Notes: generated by a model from the sequence alone, not told the origin. Shown: positions 36,169 through 45,292, numbered from the stretch's first letter. The stretch: 64,000 bases of DNA from Mycolicibacterium komossense (GCF_025822605.1 NZ_JACKTY010000012.1:186001-250000); one strand, 5' to 3'. A program made the numbers and translations.

Positions 36169-37698
36169 TCAGGTCTTACTGACCGCCCTGTCGAGTTTCG
36201 CCAGTGCGGCCTCGATTTGTTGGCGCGACCACTGCGCCACGTCGTCCTCCTGCTGATAGAGCAGGCCGTAGGTGAACGTGTCCTCACCGACATGGTGGGC
36301 GACCTCCGCCTGTTGACTCAGATGAGCCCGGCTGACGGCACTGTCCTGGTGATCGCCGAGCAGCGTCTGGATCTCCTTGGCAGCCTCGGACACTTTCGCG
36401 GCCCCGGTCGCCGCCGCCGTGTACCGCAACCGCTTGGCGCCCTTGCGGATTCGATGCAACGCCTCGTCTGCTTCGGCCTCTGGGGCGTCGGCGGCCGCCT
36501 TCGCCGCCTTGGCGGCCTTGCGGACCCGCTTGTATGCCGAATCGATGGTCACCGGTTTGGGCTCCTCACCCGACTCGGTCGGTTGCGGATCCGCGGCGAC
36601 CAGCGCCTCGAGTGCGTCGAGCAGCCGGAAGTAGCGCTCGGAGCGCATCGCGGTCAACGATCGTCGCCACCCCGTCTCGTAACGGTGTTTGGCCCCGTCG
36701 ATCAGCCGCTCCCGCACCCGCCCGCGCACCAACTCCCCAGGCAACTGGTCGAGCGCCTTCTCGTAACGCTGCGCCAGTACCTCTGCGTCGCGGGCGACGC
36801 CGAGAATGCCGGCCAACTGGCGCAATTCGTCGAGGACCCAGGCGTCGTCGGTGAGTCCGAAAGACTCCTCGGATTCCCTGAGCAGGCTGCGGATCTTGCG
36901 CGTGGTGACCCGCATCTGATGGACGGAGTCGTAGACGTCGGCGCGCACCGCGCGGTCCCATGTGAGCATCTCGGCGACCTGCTCGGCGACGGCGCGGCGT
37001 ACCGGGTCCTGCGTTTCGGTGCTCTGCGGTTCGTCGGCTGTTTCAGCGGATTCCGGTTTGGCGCTGGCGAGCACCCGGGCCAGTTTGGAACCATGTCCGG
37101 CAGGTACCGCACCGGCATCGAGCAGGCGGTTGCCCAACCGACCCAGCAGATCAGTATCGGGTTCAGCCCCTTCGGGGCGCTCGGCGAGCTCGAGTTCCCA
37201 TTCGCGCCACTGCTGCTCGTCCCCGCCGACAGCTGAGGCGGTGACGTGGTCATCGCAGAACTCGGCAAGTGCTGAACCGTCGGAGCCGTAGAGCATGCAG
37301 ATGTGGCGGGTCGTGCTGATCCGCGCGACGGGCGAGATCGGCCGATCCCGCACGATCGCCAGCACCACGTCGAGCAGGTCAGCGGGCACCGACGTCCCGT
37401 CGGACTCGCCCAGCGGCATGCGCACCTCGGTGCGCGAGTCCGCACCCGCGGGCAGTTTGAGATGCCAGCCCTCGTCGGCGCCGCCGGTACGGCGACGCAG
37501 GGTCACCTTGTTCCGGGCCAGGTCGTGAGTGGCGGTGTCGAAGTACACCGCGTCGAGGGATTCTGGCTGCGGGCGCTCGACCCGCGCGACCGCCCAGAGG
37601 CCGTCAAACGACGGAGAGACCGCCGAATCGACAACGTCGAACTTGCGCTCGACTTCCGTATGCCGAGTCGTTTTCGGCTTTTGAGCAGGCATTTTCAC
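36169..37698 (-). CDS. CYTH-CHAD domain protein (Rv2226-like)
   Basis: 509-aa protein. The N-terminal CYTH domain (about 1-205) carries the ExExK signature EVERKF (Glu15, Glu17, Lys19) and the LRRRTGG strand; such domains bind or hydrolyse triphosphates. The C-terminal CHAD domain (about 230-509) has conserved histidines in VHQMRVTTRKIRSLLRE and LHRIRKGAKRLRYTAAA, known to bind polyphosphate. A charged, alanine-rich linker (KAAKAAKAAADAPEAEADEA) lies within CHAD. Convergent with rnpB. Confidence 0.92.
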   Translation of the reverse strand: MKMPAQKPKTTRHTEVERKFDVVDSAVSPSFDGLWAVARVERPQPESLDAVYFDTATHDLARNKVTLRRRTGGADEGWHLKLPAGADSRTEVRMPLGESDGTSVPADLLDVVLAIVRDRPISPVARISTTRHICMLYGSDGSALAEFCDDHVTASAVGGDEQQWREWELELAERPEGAEPDTDLLGRLGNRLLDAGAVPAGHGSKLARVLASAKPESAETADEPQSTETQDPVRRAVAEQVAEMLTWDRAVRADVYDSVHQMRVTTRKIRSLLRESEESFGLTDDAWVLDELRQLAGILGVARDAEVLAQRYEKALDQLPGELVRGRVRERLIDGAKHRYETGWRRSLTAMRSERYFRLLDALEALVAADPQPTESGEEPKPVTIDSAYKRVRKAAKAAKAAADAPEAEADEALHRIRKGAKRLRYTAAATGAAKVSEAAKEIQTLLGDHQDSAVSRAHLSQQAEVAHHVGEDTFTYGLLYQQEDDVAQWSRQQIEAALAKLDRAVSKT

Positions 37699-37795
37699 CT
37701 TCGTTGGGGCGCGGTTACAGGGCCAATTGGTGAACAGAGTGCCACATCGAAGTTAACAGCCAGCACGGCTGACCTGCCCGGGTCCGGGCCTGCTG

Positions 37796-39808
37796 CTAAC
37801 TCGCCAGCTGGCTGGTGAACTCGCCCGCGCGACCCCACGCCTGGCGCTCCTCGGCGAAGGCGACGGCCTGTTGTCGGCGGAACGTCGCGATCGGATCGGC
37901 CTCCTTGGCGAGAAACGTCAGGTAGTCCTTCATCGAGAAGGTGCCCTCGGCAATGGCGACGTCACCGCGGCCTGCAGCCATGTCGGCGCGCAGGTCCATC
38001 AGCTCGTCGGCGCCGACCGGATAGAAGCTGATCCGGTCGAAGTAGCGCAGCAGCCACGGCGTGCCCGGCTCGAAGGCCCGCGAGTCGAGGGGATGGCGGT
38101 GATTCCACACCTGGGTGGTGCGTCCGACGAACTGATAACCGCCCGGCCCTTCCATGCCGTAGACGCACAGGTAGGCGCCGCCGATCCCGACGGCGTTTTC
38201 CGGTGTCCAGGTGCGTGCGGGGTTGTACTTCGTGGTCACCAGTCGATGCCGGGGATCCAGCGGAGTGGCGACGGGCGCGCCGAGGTACACGTCACCGAGC
38301 CCGAGCACCAGGTATTCCGCGTCGTAGACGATGTCATGCACCTGCGAAACATCATCGAGACCGTTGATGCGCCTGATGAATTCGATATTCCACGGGCACC
38401 AGGGCGCATCGGAACGCACTCCGTGCATATAGCGCTGGATCGCCTCACGGGTGGCGGGGTCATCCCACGACAGTGGCAACGAGACCGCACGACTGGGCAC
38501 CACAAGCTCGTCGTTGGCGGGGAGGCCTTCATCCAACTCGGCCAGCACATCGCGAACTTCGCTCATTGTCACGATGGTGGGATCGAATTGCACCTGAAGT
38601 GACCGCACACCCGGCGTCAGCTCGGTCAGGCCGGGCACGGCGCGGGCCCGCAGCCGCTGATCCAGGACGTGGACACGGGCCCGCATCGCGAGATCCAGTG
38701 CCATCGGCCCGTACTCGACCAGGACGCCGCCGTCGCCGGACCGCCGCAATGTCACATCGGTCCCATCTTTGGCCGAGTACCGGCCCAGCACACCGTCATC
38801 GGAGTCGCTGGAGGTGGAGATGACCAGGGGGAACGACGCCCGCCGGCCGACGTCGAGGGTGCGCAGCGACGGCGCCCGATCCGCGCGGACGGCAACGAAC
38901 CGGACGGCGTCGCCCGGGGCCATCTGACCCAGCTTCCATCGGTCGCCGCCCACCACGGTGACGGGGCAGACGAACCCGCCGAGGCTGGGGCCGTCCGGTC
39001 CGAGCAGAATCGGTGTGTCGCCGGTGAAGTCCAGTGCACCAACACAATACGCGTTGTCGTGGATGTTCGACGGGTGCAGCCCGGCTTCACCGCCGTCGGT
39101 GCGCGCCCACTGCGGCTTGGGCCCCTCCAGCCGCACCCCGGTGCGGTCGGAGTTGAAATGCACGGTGTAGTCGGTCCGGATGAGCGTGTCCATATCGGCC
39201 CGGGTGAAGAACTCGGGGGCACCGTGCGGGCCTTCGGTGACAGCGACCTCCCATCGGTGCCCGATGCTGGGCTGATCCTCGATCGCCGCCCTGGCGTCGC
39301 GGTCCGGCCGCTTCTCGTGGCGGCCCGGATCCGCGCCGACGCAGAGAGTGTCTCCGGCGCGCAGGGCCCGGCCGTCGTGACCGCCGAAGGACCCCATGGT
39401 GAATGTCGCTGTACTGCCCAGGTATTCGAGTTCGCTCAGGCCGCCGGCGATCAGGACGTAGCACCGCATCCCCGGACCGGTCAGCCTGCCGACCTCGAGG
39501 GTAGCGTCCGCGGGAATCGTGATCGACTGCCACTGTGGCACTGTCACGCCGTCGAGGGCGATCGAGACCGGTGCGCCGGTGACGCAGACCCGGCCGCCGT
39601 GCGGAAACCGCAGGGTAGGGCCGCCGCGGGTGCATTCCAGCCCGGGCGCACCTTCGGCGTTGCCGAGCACCCGGTTGCCGAGCCTGAACGACAGATCGTC
39701 CATCGGACCCGACGGCGGAACCCCGATGTGCCAGTAGCCGATGCGGCCCGGCCAGTCTTGCACCGTGGTCAGCATTCCCGAGCTGACCACCTCGATGAGT
39801 GCACTCAT
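37796..39808 (-). CDS. Carboxyltransferase-only protein, guanidine/urea carboxylase-like
   Basis: 670-aa protein with a CT_A_B domain (about 1-330; TVQDWPGRIGYWHIGVPPSG, GGFVCPVTVVGGDRWKLGQ) followed by a CT_C_D domain (about 340-560; VQFDPTIVTMSEV, YDAEYLVLGLGDVYLGAP, GIGGAYLCVYGMEGPGGYQF). The tail (FDRISFYPVGADELMDLRAD ... TFSMKDYLTFLA) matches the linker that in urea/guanidine carboxylase leads to the biotin carrier domain, but the frame ends there. The ~450-residue biotin carboxylase and the carrier are absent. It starts 10 bases after the DUF1989 gene, so it is in that operon. KipA/PxpC-like proteins are the alternative. Confidence 0.85.
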   Translation of the reverse strand: MSALIEVVSSGMLTTVQDWPGRIGYWHIGVPPSGPMDDLSFRLGNRVLGNAEGAPGLECTRGGPTLRFPHGGRVCVTGAPVSIALDGVTVPQWQSITIPADATLEVGRLTGPGMRCYVLIAGGLSELEYLGSTATFTMGSFGGHDGRALRAGDTLCVGADPGRHEKRPDRDARAAIEDQPSIGHRWEVAVTEGPHGAPEFFTRADMDTLIRTDYTVHFNSDRTGVRLEGPKPQWARTDGGEAGLHPSNIHDNAYCVGALDFTGDTPILLGPDGPSLGGFVCPVTVVGGDRWKLGQMAPGDAVRFVAVRADRAPSLRTLDVGRRASFPLVISTSSDSDDGVLGRYSAKDGTDVTLRRSGDGGVLVEYGPMALDLAMRARVHVLDQRLRARAVPGLTELTPGVRSLQVQFDPTIVTMSEVRDVLAELDEGLPANDELVVPSRAVSLPLSWDDPATREAIQRYMHGVRSDAPWCPWNIEFIRRINGLDDVSQVHDIVYDAEYLVLGLGDVYLGAPVATPLDPRHRLVTTKYNPARTWTPENAVGIGGAYLCVYGMEGPGGYQFVGRTTQVWNHRHPLDSRAFEPGTPWLLRYFDRISFYPVGADELMDLRADMAAGRGDVAIAEGTFSMKDYLTFLAKEADPIATFRRQQAVAFAEERQAWGRAGEFTSQLAS

Positions 39809-39818
39809 GAAGGTGTCG

Positions 39819-40463
39819 TCACTGCGGAATGACCATGCGGATGACCATGCGCACGGGTGTCGGGTTGAACCCGTTGCACGGATTGTTGATCTGGGGGCAG
39901 TTGGAGACCAGCACCACGGTGTCCGTCTCGGCGCGTACGGTCAGCGACTTTCCCGGGCCGGACCGGCCGTCGACGATGCCCAACGTGCCGTCGGATTCGA
40001 TTGGCACGTTCATGAAGAAGTTGATGTTCGGCACGATATCGCGTTTGCCCAGGCCCCATTTCGCGCCTTCGGCCAGGAAGTTCTCCGCGCAGGCGTGCTG
40101 GTGCACGGTGTGATGGCCGTAACGCAACGTGTTCGACTCCTTCGAGCAGGCGCCCGCGATGGTGTCATGGTTGCCGACCTGGTCGGCCACGATGCTGACC
40201 AACGCGGTCCCGTCGGCGGCGCGCAGTACCGAGCCGGTGGTCAGGAAGATATTGCGTTGTGCCGCAACGGTTGCCTGGAAGCTGTATCGCTTGTTCGGGT
40301 CACATGCGCCGTGGGTGAGTCCGTAGAACAAGGTGTCGACGGCCTGGTTGCCGTGCAGGTCGATGATCTGCAGCTGCTGACCTGCGGTGAGTACCGCCGA
40401 CCACGGGGTGCAGGCCGCAACGATCTCGTCGGACACGATCTGGGGCTCGGTGATGGTGGTCAT
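39819..40463 (-). CDS. DUF1989 protein, carboxylase-associated (UAAP2 / CgdB-like)
   Basis: 214-aa DUF1989 protein of the urea-carboxylase-associated 2 type. Recognisable: DLHGNQAVDTLFYG, VADQVGNHDTIAGACSKESN and NINFFMNVPIESDGTLGIVDG, with conserved Asp, His and Cys residues. Two such proteins were shown in pseudomonads to form carboxyguanidine deiminase (CgdAB), acting after guanidine carboxylase. It lies 8 bases after the paralogous UAAP1 gene and just before the carboxyltransferase gene. Assignment to A or B subunit is by resemblance only. Confidence 0.87.
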   Translation of the reverse strand: MTTITEPQIVSDEIVAACTPWSAVLTAGQQLQIIDLHGNQAVDTLFYGLTHGACDPNKRYSFQATVAAQRNIFLTTGSVLRAADGTALVSIVADQVGNHDTIAGACSKESNTLRYGHHTVHQHACAENFLAEGAKWGLGKRDIVPNINFFMNVPIESDGTLGIVDGRSGPGKSLTVRAETDTVVLVSNCPQINNPCNGFNPTPVRMVIRMVIPQ

Positions 40464-40471
40464 GGCTGATC

Positions 40472-41236
40472 TCAATTCTGGCTGGCTGTCGCAGCGGTGT
40501 GGTTTTGACTTGCGGCCCAGCTGCTTTCGGTGTTGAACAGAGCGCGAAGATATTCTGGATCCGTGCCGACCGGCGTGCCGAGCTCCTCGTCGGCGCGCCA
40601 GGCCACCACGTCGAGTGCGGTGACCTGGGCCTCGAAGTCCAGCGGATGCGCGGCGTTGACCAGGGCGACCACCACGGGCAGGTGAATCAGCAGGTCGACG
40701 GTGGTCCCCGCTCCTGCGGAGCCGGTGAAGGTCAGCGATCCGTCGGTGGCCGCGCGAACACCCTTGAAGAAGGAGGCGGACGGCGCGACGTCGCGGGCAT
40801 CCATGCCGTGTTTCACGGCGGCCAGCAGCATCGCCCTCCGCGCTGAGGGCGGCATCCCGCACAGCAGGTCGTGGTTACCGGAGGTATCGGCGACGACGGT
40901 GGCGAGCACCCGGCCCTGATCGGACAGCAGGGGATGGCCTGCGCTCAGATAAGCCTGCCACGGCACTTTCATGGTGTCGGCCACGTTGAGTCGCTCCCAG
41001 GGTGCGTCGGCGCGAAACAGCAGCAGGTGCGCACAGGCGCCGCCGTCGGGATCGGCCAGGCGCAGCCGGGAACCGCGGCCGAGCACCCGGCTGACGTAGG
41101 AACCCGCGGGGATGGACTCGGCCCACAGGAGCCGCGACGGGTCGATGTCTGGCGGTGTGGCCGGAATCCGCATCGCGGCCTGGTCTGCCTGGGCGCGGGC
41201 GTGTGATCGGGCTCCGGCTGTCGACGCGGTGGTCAT
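40472..41236 (-). CDS. DUF1989 protein, carboxylase-associated (UAAP1 / CgdA-like)
   Basis: 254-aa DUF1989 protein of the UAAP1 type: IPAGSYVSRVLGRGSRLRLAD, LLLFRADAPWERLNVADTMK, VVADTSGNHDLLCGMP and SFFKGVRAATDGSLTF. The block VADTSGNHDLLCG parallels the VADQVGNHDTIAGAC block of the downstream paralogue. First gene of the three-gene unit with UAAP2 and the carboxyltransferase protein; divergent from a TetR gene across a region with two operator-like repeats. Likely one subunit of a carboxyguanidine deiminase (established family function; not tested here). Confidence 0.87.
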   Translation of the reverse strand: MTTASTAGARSHARAQADQAAMRIPATPPDIDPSRLLWAESIPAGSYVSRVLGRGSRLRLADPDGGACAHLLLFRADAPWERLNVADTMKVPWQAYLSAGHPLLSDQGRVLATVVADTSGNHDLLCGMPPSARRAMLLAAVKHGMDARDVAPSASFFKGVRAATDGSLTFTGSAGAGTTVDLLIHLPVVVALVNAAHPLDFEAQVTALDVVAWRADEELGTPVGTDPEYLRALFNTESSWAASQNHTAATASQN

Positions 41237-41272
41237 CGTGTCCTCCCTGTCCGACCGAAAACGGCCGATTAA

Positions 41273-41286
41273 CTGTCAAGTGAAAG
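41273..41286. promoter_or_regulatory. Operator-like repeat, copy near UAAP1 gene
   Basis: CTGTCAAGTGAAAG matches the perfect inverted repeat at 41347-41360 at 12 of 14 positions. It lies 37 bases upstream of the UAAP1 start codon, so binding here would block the operon promoter. Probably bound by the adjacent TetR protein. Confidence 0.5.
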
Positions 41287-41335
41287 TTTTCTGGACCCGG
41301 ATTCCGCGCGAGTGTCCCGCCTGTTACGACTGGGT

Positions 41336-41360
41336 TGACAGTATTTCTGTCAAATGACAG
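41336..41360. promoter_or_regulatory. Operator with three TGACAG half-sites
   Basis: TGACAG (41336-41341), CTGTCA (41347-41352) and TGACAG (41355-41360) form two overlapping inverted repeats with spacers of five and two bases. The site is 41 bases upstream of the TetR start. Together with the copy at 41273 it is the likely autoregulatory and operon control site. Confidence 0.6.
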
Positions 41361-41400
41361 ATAACCTGGCCTGGCGAAGCCCGAATGCAAGAATGTGCCC

Positions 41401-42072
41401 ATGCGTAGCGAAGGCCGCGGACGGCCCCGCCTGGAGCAATCCCGGCGTCCGGGCAAGACGGCGCGCGAGGAAATCCTCGACGCCGCGGCCGAACTGTTCA
41501 CCAACCAGGGTTACGCCAGCACCTCGACCAGGGCGATTGCGGACGCCGTCGGGGTCAGGCAAGCGTCGCTTTACCACCACTTCGCCACCAAGGACGACAT
41601 TCTCGACGCACTACTGGCCGGAACCGTCGACGCGCCGCTGAAACTCGCTGGTGAACTGCTGCTGGAAACCGGGCCGGCCGCCCCGCGTCTGCACGTGCTG
41701 ATCGTCAGCGACGTCACCCAGCTGTGCGGCAGCCGATGGAATCTCGGCGCCCTCTACCTGTTGCCCGAACTGCGCGTCGACCGGTTCGAACAGTTCCGGC
41801 TGCGGCGCGCGGTGCTGCGGGACCACTACGGTAACCTGGCCCGCCAGGTGATCGCCGAATGCGACGGCCCGCCGGATGCCGACGATCTTCCGTTCCGGCT
41901 CGTCGAGTCGGCCATCAACCGCCGTTCCGACGACAACGGTTGCCCGCCCGAACAACCGTGGATGATCGCCGACGGGGCCCTGCGCATCCTGGGCTGGGAC
42001 CGCGACTTCGCGCTGATGCGACAGGGGACCTCCACCCGGCTCCAGATCGAACCGGTTAACGTCTCGGCATGA
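41401..42072 (+). CDS. TetR-family regulator of the DUF1989 operon
   Basis: 223-aa TetR protein with HTH STRAIADAVGVRQASLYHHF (about residues 41-60) after a basic leader (GRGRPRLEQSRRPGK). Divergent from the UAAP1-UAAP2-carboxyltransferase operon with repeated operator-like sites between. The stop overlaps the crotonase start (ATGA). ATG at 41401 is preferred over a GTG two codons earlier. The ligand could be guanidine or a related nitrogen compound (inference). Confidence 0.87.
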   Translation: MRSEGRGRPRLEQSRRPGKTAREEILDAAAELFTNQGYASTSTRAIADAVGVRQASLYHHFATKDDILDALLAGTVDAPLKLAGELLLETGPAAPRLHVLIVSDVTQLCGSRWNLGALYLLPELRVDRFEQFRLRRAVLRDHYGNLARQVIAECDGPPDADDLPFRLVESAINRRSDDNGCPPEQPWMIADGALRILGWDRDFALMRQGTSTRLQIEPVNVSA

Positions 42073-42860
42073 CTTCTGCGCCGGGATATCAGAGCATCAC
42101 GTTCGAGCAGACCGGGCCGATCGCCCGGATCACGCTGAATCGGCCCGAGGCGGCCAACGGGATGAACGACACGCTGCTGCGTGAGCTGGCCGACGCCGCC
42201 AAACGGTGCGACGTCCCGGGAATCAAAGCGGTGGTCCTCACCGGTGAAGGCCGATTCTTCAGCGCCGGCGGCGATTTGAAGGCGGTCGCCGGCTCGCCGG
42301 AACGGCCCGGTCGCTACATCAAGGGGATCGCCGACGATCTGCACAAGGCCGTCGCGACGTTCGCGCGGATGGATGCCGTACTGATCACGGCCGTCAACGG
42401 CGTCGCCGCCGGCGCCGGATTCAGTCTCGCTGTCAGCGGCGACCTGGTGCTCGCGGCATCGTCGGCCTCGTTCACGATGGCCTACACCCGGGCGGGACTG
42501 AGCCCTGACGGCGGTGCTTCCTACTACCTGCCCAGGCTGGTCGGGATCCGCCGCACGCAGGAACTCATGCTGACCAACCGCACGCTGTCTGCTCAGGAGG
42601 CTGCGGATTGGGGGTTGGTCAACGAGGTGGTCGACGGGGCCGACCTGGCGGCCCGTGCCGGCGAACTGGCCACGCAGATCGCTTCGGGCTCAAGCACTTC
42701 CCAGTCCGCCGTCAAGAAGCTGCTGCTGAGTAGCTTTGACAACGGTCTTGAGGTTCAGCTCGAACTCGAGGCCCGACTGATCGGCGCCAATGCCGACGCC
42801 CCGGACGGGCGTGAGGGAATCGACGCGTTCCTCACCAAGCGAGCCCCCAAGTTCGACTGA
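42069..42860 (+). CDS. Enoyl-CoA hydratase/isomerase family protein
   Basis: 263-aa crotonase. Oxyanion-hole regions GRFFSAGGDLKAV and NGVAAGAGFSLAVSGDLVLA are clear. The first hydratase glutamate is replaced (GAGFSLA, where hydratases have GxE) and the second site reads GLSPDGGASYYLPRL with Asp, a pattern of isomerase- or PaaG-like members rather than hydratases. It is coupled to the TetR gene by a 4-bp overlap, which is odd next to a nitrogen-metabolism operon. It could be the missing second crotonase for phenylacetate, but nothing local shows that. Confidence 0.86.
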   Translation: MTSAPGYQSITFEQTGPIARITLNRPEAANGMNDTLLRELADAAKRCDVPGIKAVVLTGEGRFFSAGGDLKAVAGSPERPGRYIKGIADDLHKAVATFARMDAVLITAVNGVAAGAGFSLAVSGDLVLAASSASFTMAYTRAGLSPDGGASYYLPRLVGIRRTQELMLTNRTLSAQEAADWGLVNEVVDGADLAARAGELATQIASGSSTSQSAVKKLLLSSFDNGLEVQLELEARLIGANADAPDGREGIDAFLTKRAPKFD

Positions 42861-42865
42861 CGACG

Positions 42866-43723
42866 TCAGAAGCTGTGTTCCTCAGCCGGGAACGCTCCGC
42901 TGGCCACCTCGGTGCTGTACTGCTCTGCGGCACGGCGTAATTCGCCGCCCACATCGCCGAAGCGCTTCACGAATCTGGCGGTCTTGCCCGAAGTCATCCC
43001 CGCCATGTCCTGCCAGACCAGCACCTGCGCATCGCAGTTGGGTCCGGCGCCGATTCCGACGGTGGGGATGGTGAGCTTGCCGGTGATCTGCGTGGCCAGT
43101 TCGGCCGGCACCATTTCCAGCACGACGGCGACCGCGCCGGCCTCGGCGACCGCGATCGCGTCGTGGATGGTCTGCTCGGCGGCGTCACCACGGCCCTGCA
43201 CGCGGAAACCGCCCAGACCGTTGACGCTCTGCGGGGTGAAGCCGATGTGGGCGATGACCGGGATGCCGGCCTGGGTCAGCATCGCGATCTGCTCGGCGAC
43301 CCGTTCGCCGCCTTCGAGCTTCACGGCATGGGCACCGGTTTCCTTCATGAAACGGGTGGCCGTGGCCAGGGCCTGCATGGGGCCCGATTCGTAACTGCCG
43401 AACGGCAGATCGGCCACGACGAGTGCGTGGGTCGCACCGCGGACGACGCCGCGTACCAACGGAATCAATTCGTCGATCGAGATCTGCACCGTGGTGTCGT
43501 AGCCGTAGACGACGTTGGCAGCCGAATCGCCGACCAACAGCACGGGGATACCTGCATCATCGAAGGCCCGGGCGGTCGAATAGTCGTAGGCCGTCAGCAT
43601 CGACCACTTGTGGCCTTCGGTTTTCCACTGCTGCAGGTGGTGGGTGCGTACTTTGATGCGCTTCCTGGGAGCTTCGCCGAGCGTCTCGGTGGCAGCACCA
43701 TAAACAGTTTGCTCAGACATCAT
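42866..43723 (-). CDS. panB: 3-methyl-2-oxobutanoate hydroxymethyltransferase
   Basis: First committed enzyme of pantothenate synthesis, transferring a hydroxymethyl group from methylene-tetrahydrofolate to 2-oxoisovalerate. 285 aa. Motifs: [36 protein letters not shown] (Mg-binding Asp), [17 protein letters not shown] and [19 protein letters not shown]. The first two codons are both ATG (43723 or 43720). Orthologue of Rv2225. Convergent with the crotonase gene. Confidence 0.96.
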   Translation of the reverse strand: MMSEQTVYGAATETLGEAPRKRIKVRTHHLQQWKTEGHKWSMLTAYDYSTARAFDDAGIPVLLVGDSAANVVYGYDTTVQISIDELIPLVRGVVRGATHALVVADLPFGSYESGPMQALATATRFMKETGAHAVKLEGGERVAEQIAMLTQAGIPVIAHIGFTPQSVNGLGGFRVQGRGDAAEQTIHDAIAVAEAGAVAVVLEMVPAELATQITGKLTIPTVGIGAGPNCDAQVLVWQDMAGMTSGKTARFVKRFGDVGGELRRAAEQYSTEVASGAFPAEEHSF

Positions 43724-43885
43724 TGTCCTTCGTGGTGGTTTCGTCGTGATAGATCCTCGAGGCCCTGACCGGGTCCCCGGGTTCGTCTGACGAGGCCCAG
43801 TGTGCCACCCGCCCCGACAAACAGGGAAGCAGCAGTTGAGTGGACTTCCTCACACCGCACAGCTGCCGGACATACCATCGCGGGC

Positions 43886-45292
43886 ATGCCCGCCTACCAA
43901 AGGCTTAGCGGCCTGGATGCCAGCTTCCTTTACCTCGAAACCCCGTCACAGCCGCTCCACGTGTGTTCGATCCTCGAATTGGACACCTCCACGGTGCCCG
44001 GTGGCTACACCTTCGACCAGTTGCGCGACGAACTCGCCGTCCGGATCAGGGCGATGCCGGAATTCCGCGAGAAGCTGATGGACAGTCCGTTCAACCTTGA
44101 TCATCCAGTATGGGTGCAGGACAAAGACTTTGATGTCGACCGGCACCTGCATCGGATCGGGTTGCCCGCTCCCGGCGGTCGCATCGAGTTGTCCGAGATC
44201 TGTGGCCACATCGCGTCGCTGAATCTCGACCGCAGCCGGCCGCTGTGGGAGATGTGGGTCATCGAAGGGATCGCCGGTACCGACGCGCATGACGGCGGTC
44301 GGATCGCCGTCATGACGAAGGTGCACCACGCGGCTGTCGACGGCGTGACCGGTGCCAATCTGATGTCGCAGCTGTGCAGTACCGAACCCGACGCGCCGCC
44401 GCCGGACCCGGTTGAAGGTGCCGTCGGCGATGCCAATCAGGTGGAGATGGCGGCCAGAGGCCTGGTCAAATTTGCCAGCCGCCCGCTGCACCTGGCCACC
44501 AAGGTCATTCCCGGCACCGTCACCACCGTGGTCGACACCGTGCGGCGGGCCATCGGGGGCGTCGCGATGGCCAGCCCGTTCACCGCACCGCAGACAGCGT
44601 TCAACGCATCCGTTACCGGACACCGCAACATCGCCTACGCGCAGCTCGATCTCGATGACATCAAGACCGTCAAGAATTACTTCGGCGTCAAGGTCAACGA
44701 CGTCGTGATGGCGCTGGTGTCGGGAGTGCTGCGGCAGTTCCTGCTCGATCGTGGCGAACTCCCGGAGCACTCGCTGGTGGCGATGGTGCCGGTATCGGTG
44801 CACGAGACTTCCGACCGGCCCGGCCGCAACAAGGTGTCGGGGATGTTCTCCAGCCTGGAAACTCAGATCGCGGATCCGGCGGAGCGGATCAAAGCCATCG
44901 CCGAGGCGAGTTCTCTTGCCAAGGAACACAGTTCGGGGATCGCGGCAACCCTACTGCAGGACTGGTCGCAGTTCGCCGCCCCAGCCGTGTTCGGAGTCGC
45001 GATGCGGCTCTACGCCAGGACCAACCTCACCGAGGCGCGCCCGATCCACAACCTGGTCGTCTCGAATGTGCCGGGCCCGCAGGTGCCGCTGTACTTCCTG
45101 GGCTCCGAGGTCAAGGCGATGTACCCGCTGGGCCCGATCTTCCACGGTTCGGGGCTCAACATCACCGTCATGTCGCTGAACGGCAAGCTCGATGTCGGGC
45201 TGATCTCGTGCCCGGAGCTGCTCCCTGACCTGTGGGACATGGCCGACGACTTCGCTGTCGGGATGGAGGAACTACTCAAGGCGGCGCGCTGA
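43886..45292 (+). CDS. Wax ester synthase / diacylglycerol acyltransferase (WS/DGAT)
   Basis: 468-aa acyl-CoA-dependent acyltransferase that makes triacylglycerol or wax esters. The N-terminal LSGLDASFLYLETPSQPLHV is the family opening, the catalytic HHAAVDG lies at 147-153, and the C-terminal VSNVPGPQVPLYFLGSEV and GLNITVMSLNGKLDVGLI are typical. Length matches mycobacterial Tgs proteins. ATG at 43886 is preferred; longer frames overlap the panB control region. Divergent from panB. Confidence 0.93.
   Translation: MPAYQRLSGLDASFLYLETPSQPLHVCSILELDTSTVPGGYTFDQLRDELAVRIRAMPEFREKLMDSPFNLDHPVWVQDKDFDVDRHLHRIGLPAPGGRIELSEICGHIASLNLDRSRPLWEMWVIEGIAGTDAHDGGRIAVMTKVHHAAVDGVTGANLMSQLCSTEPDAPPPDPVEGAVGDANQVEMAARGLVKFASRPLHLATKVIPGTVTTVVDTVRRAIGGVAMASPFTAPQTAFNASVTGHRNIAYAQLDLDDIKTVKNYFGVKVNDVVMALVSGVLRQFLLDRGELPEHSLVAMVPVSVHETSDRPGRNKVSGMFSSLETQIADPAERIKAIAEASSLAKEHSSGIAATLLQDWSQFAAPAVFGVAMRLYARTNLTEARPIHNLVVSNVPGPQVPLYFLGSEVKAMYPLGPIFHGSGLNITVMSLNGKLDVGLISCPELLPDLWDMADDFAVGMEELLKAAR

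Noticed and set aside
41237..41400. Guanidine riboswitch ahead of the DUF1989 operon
   Set aside because: I saw no ykkC-type conserved core; the region is explained by TetR-type inverted repeats.
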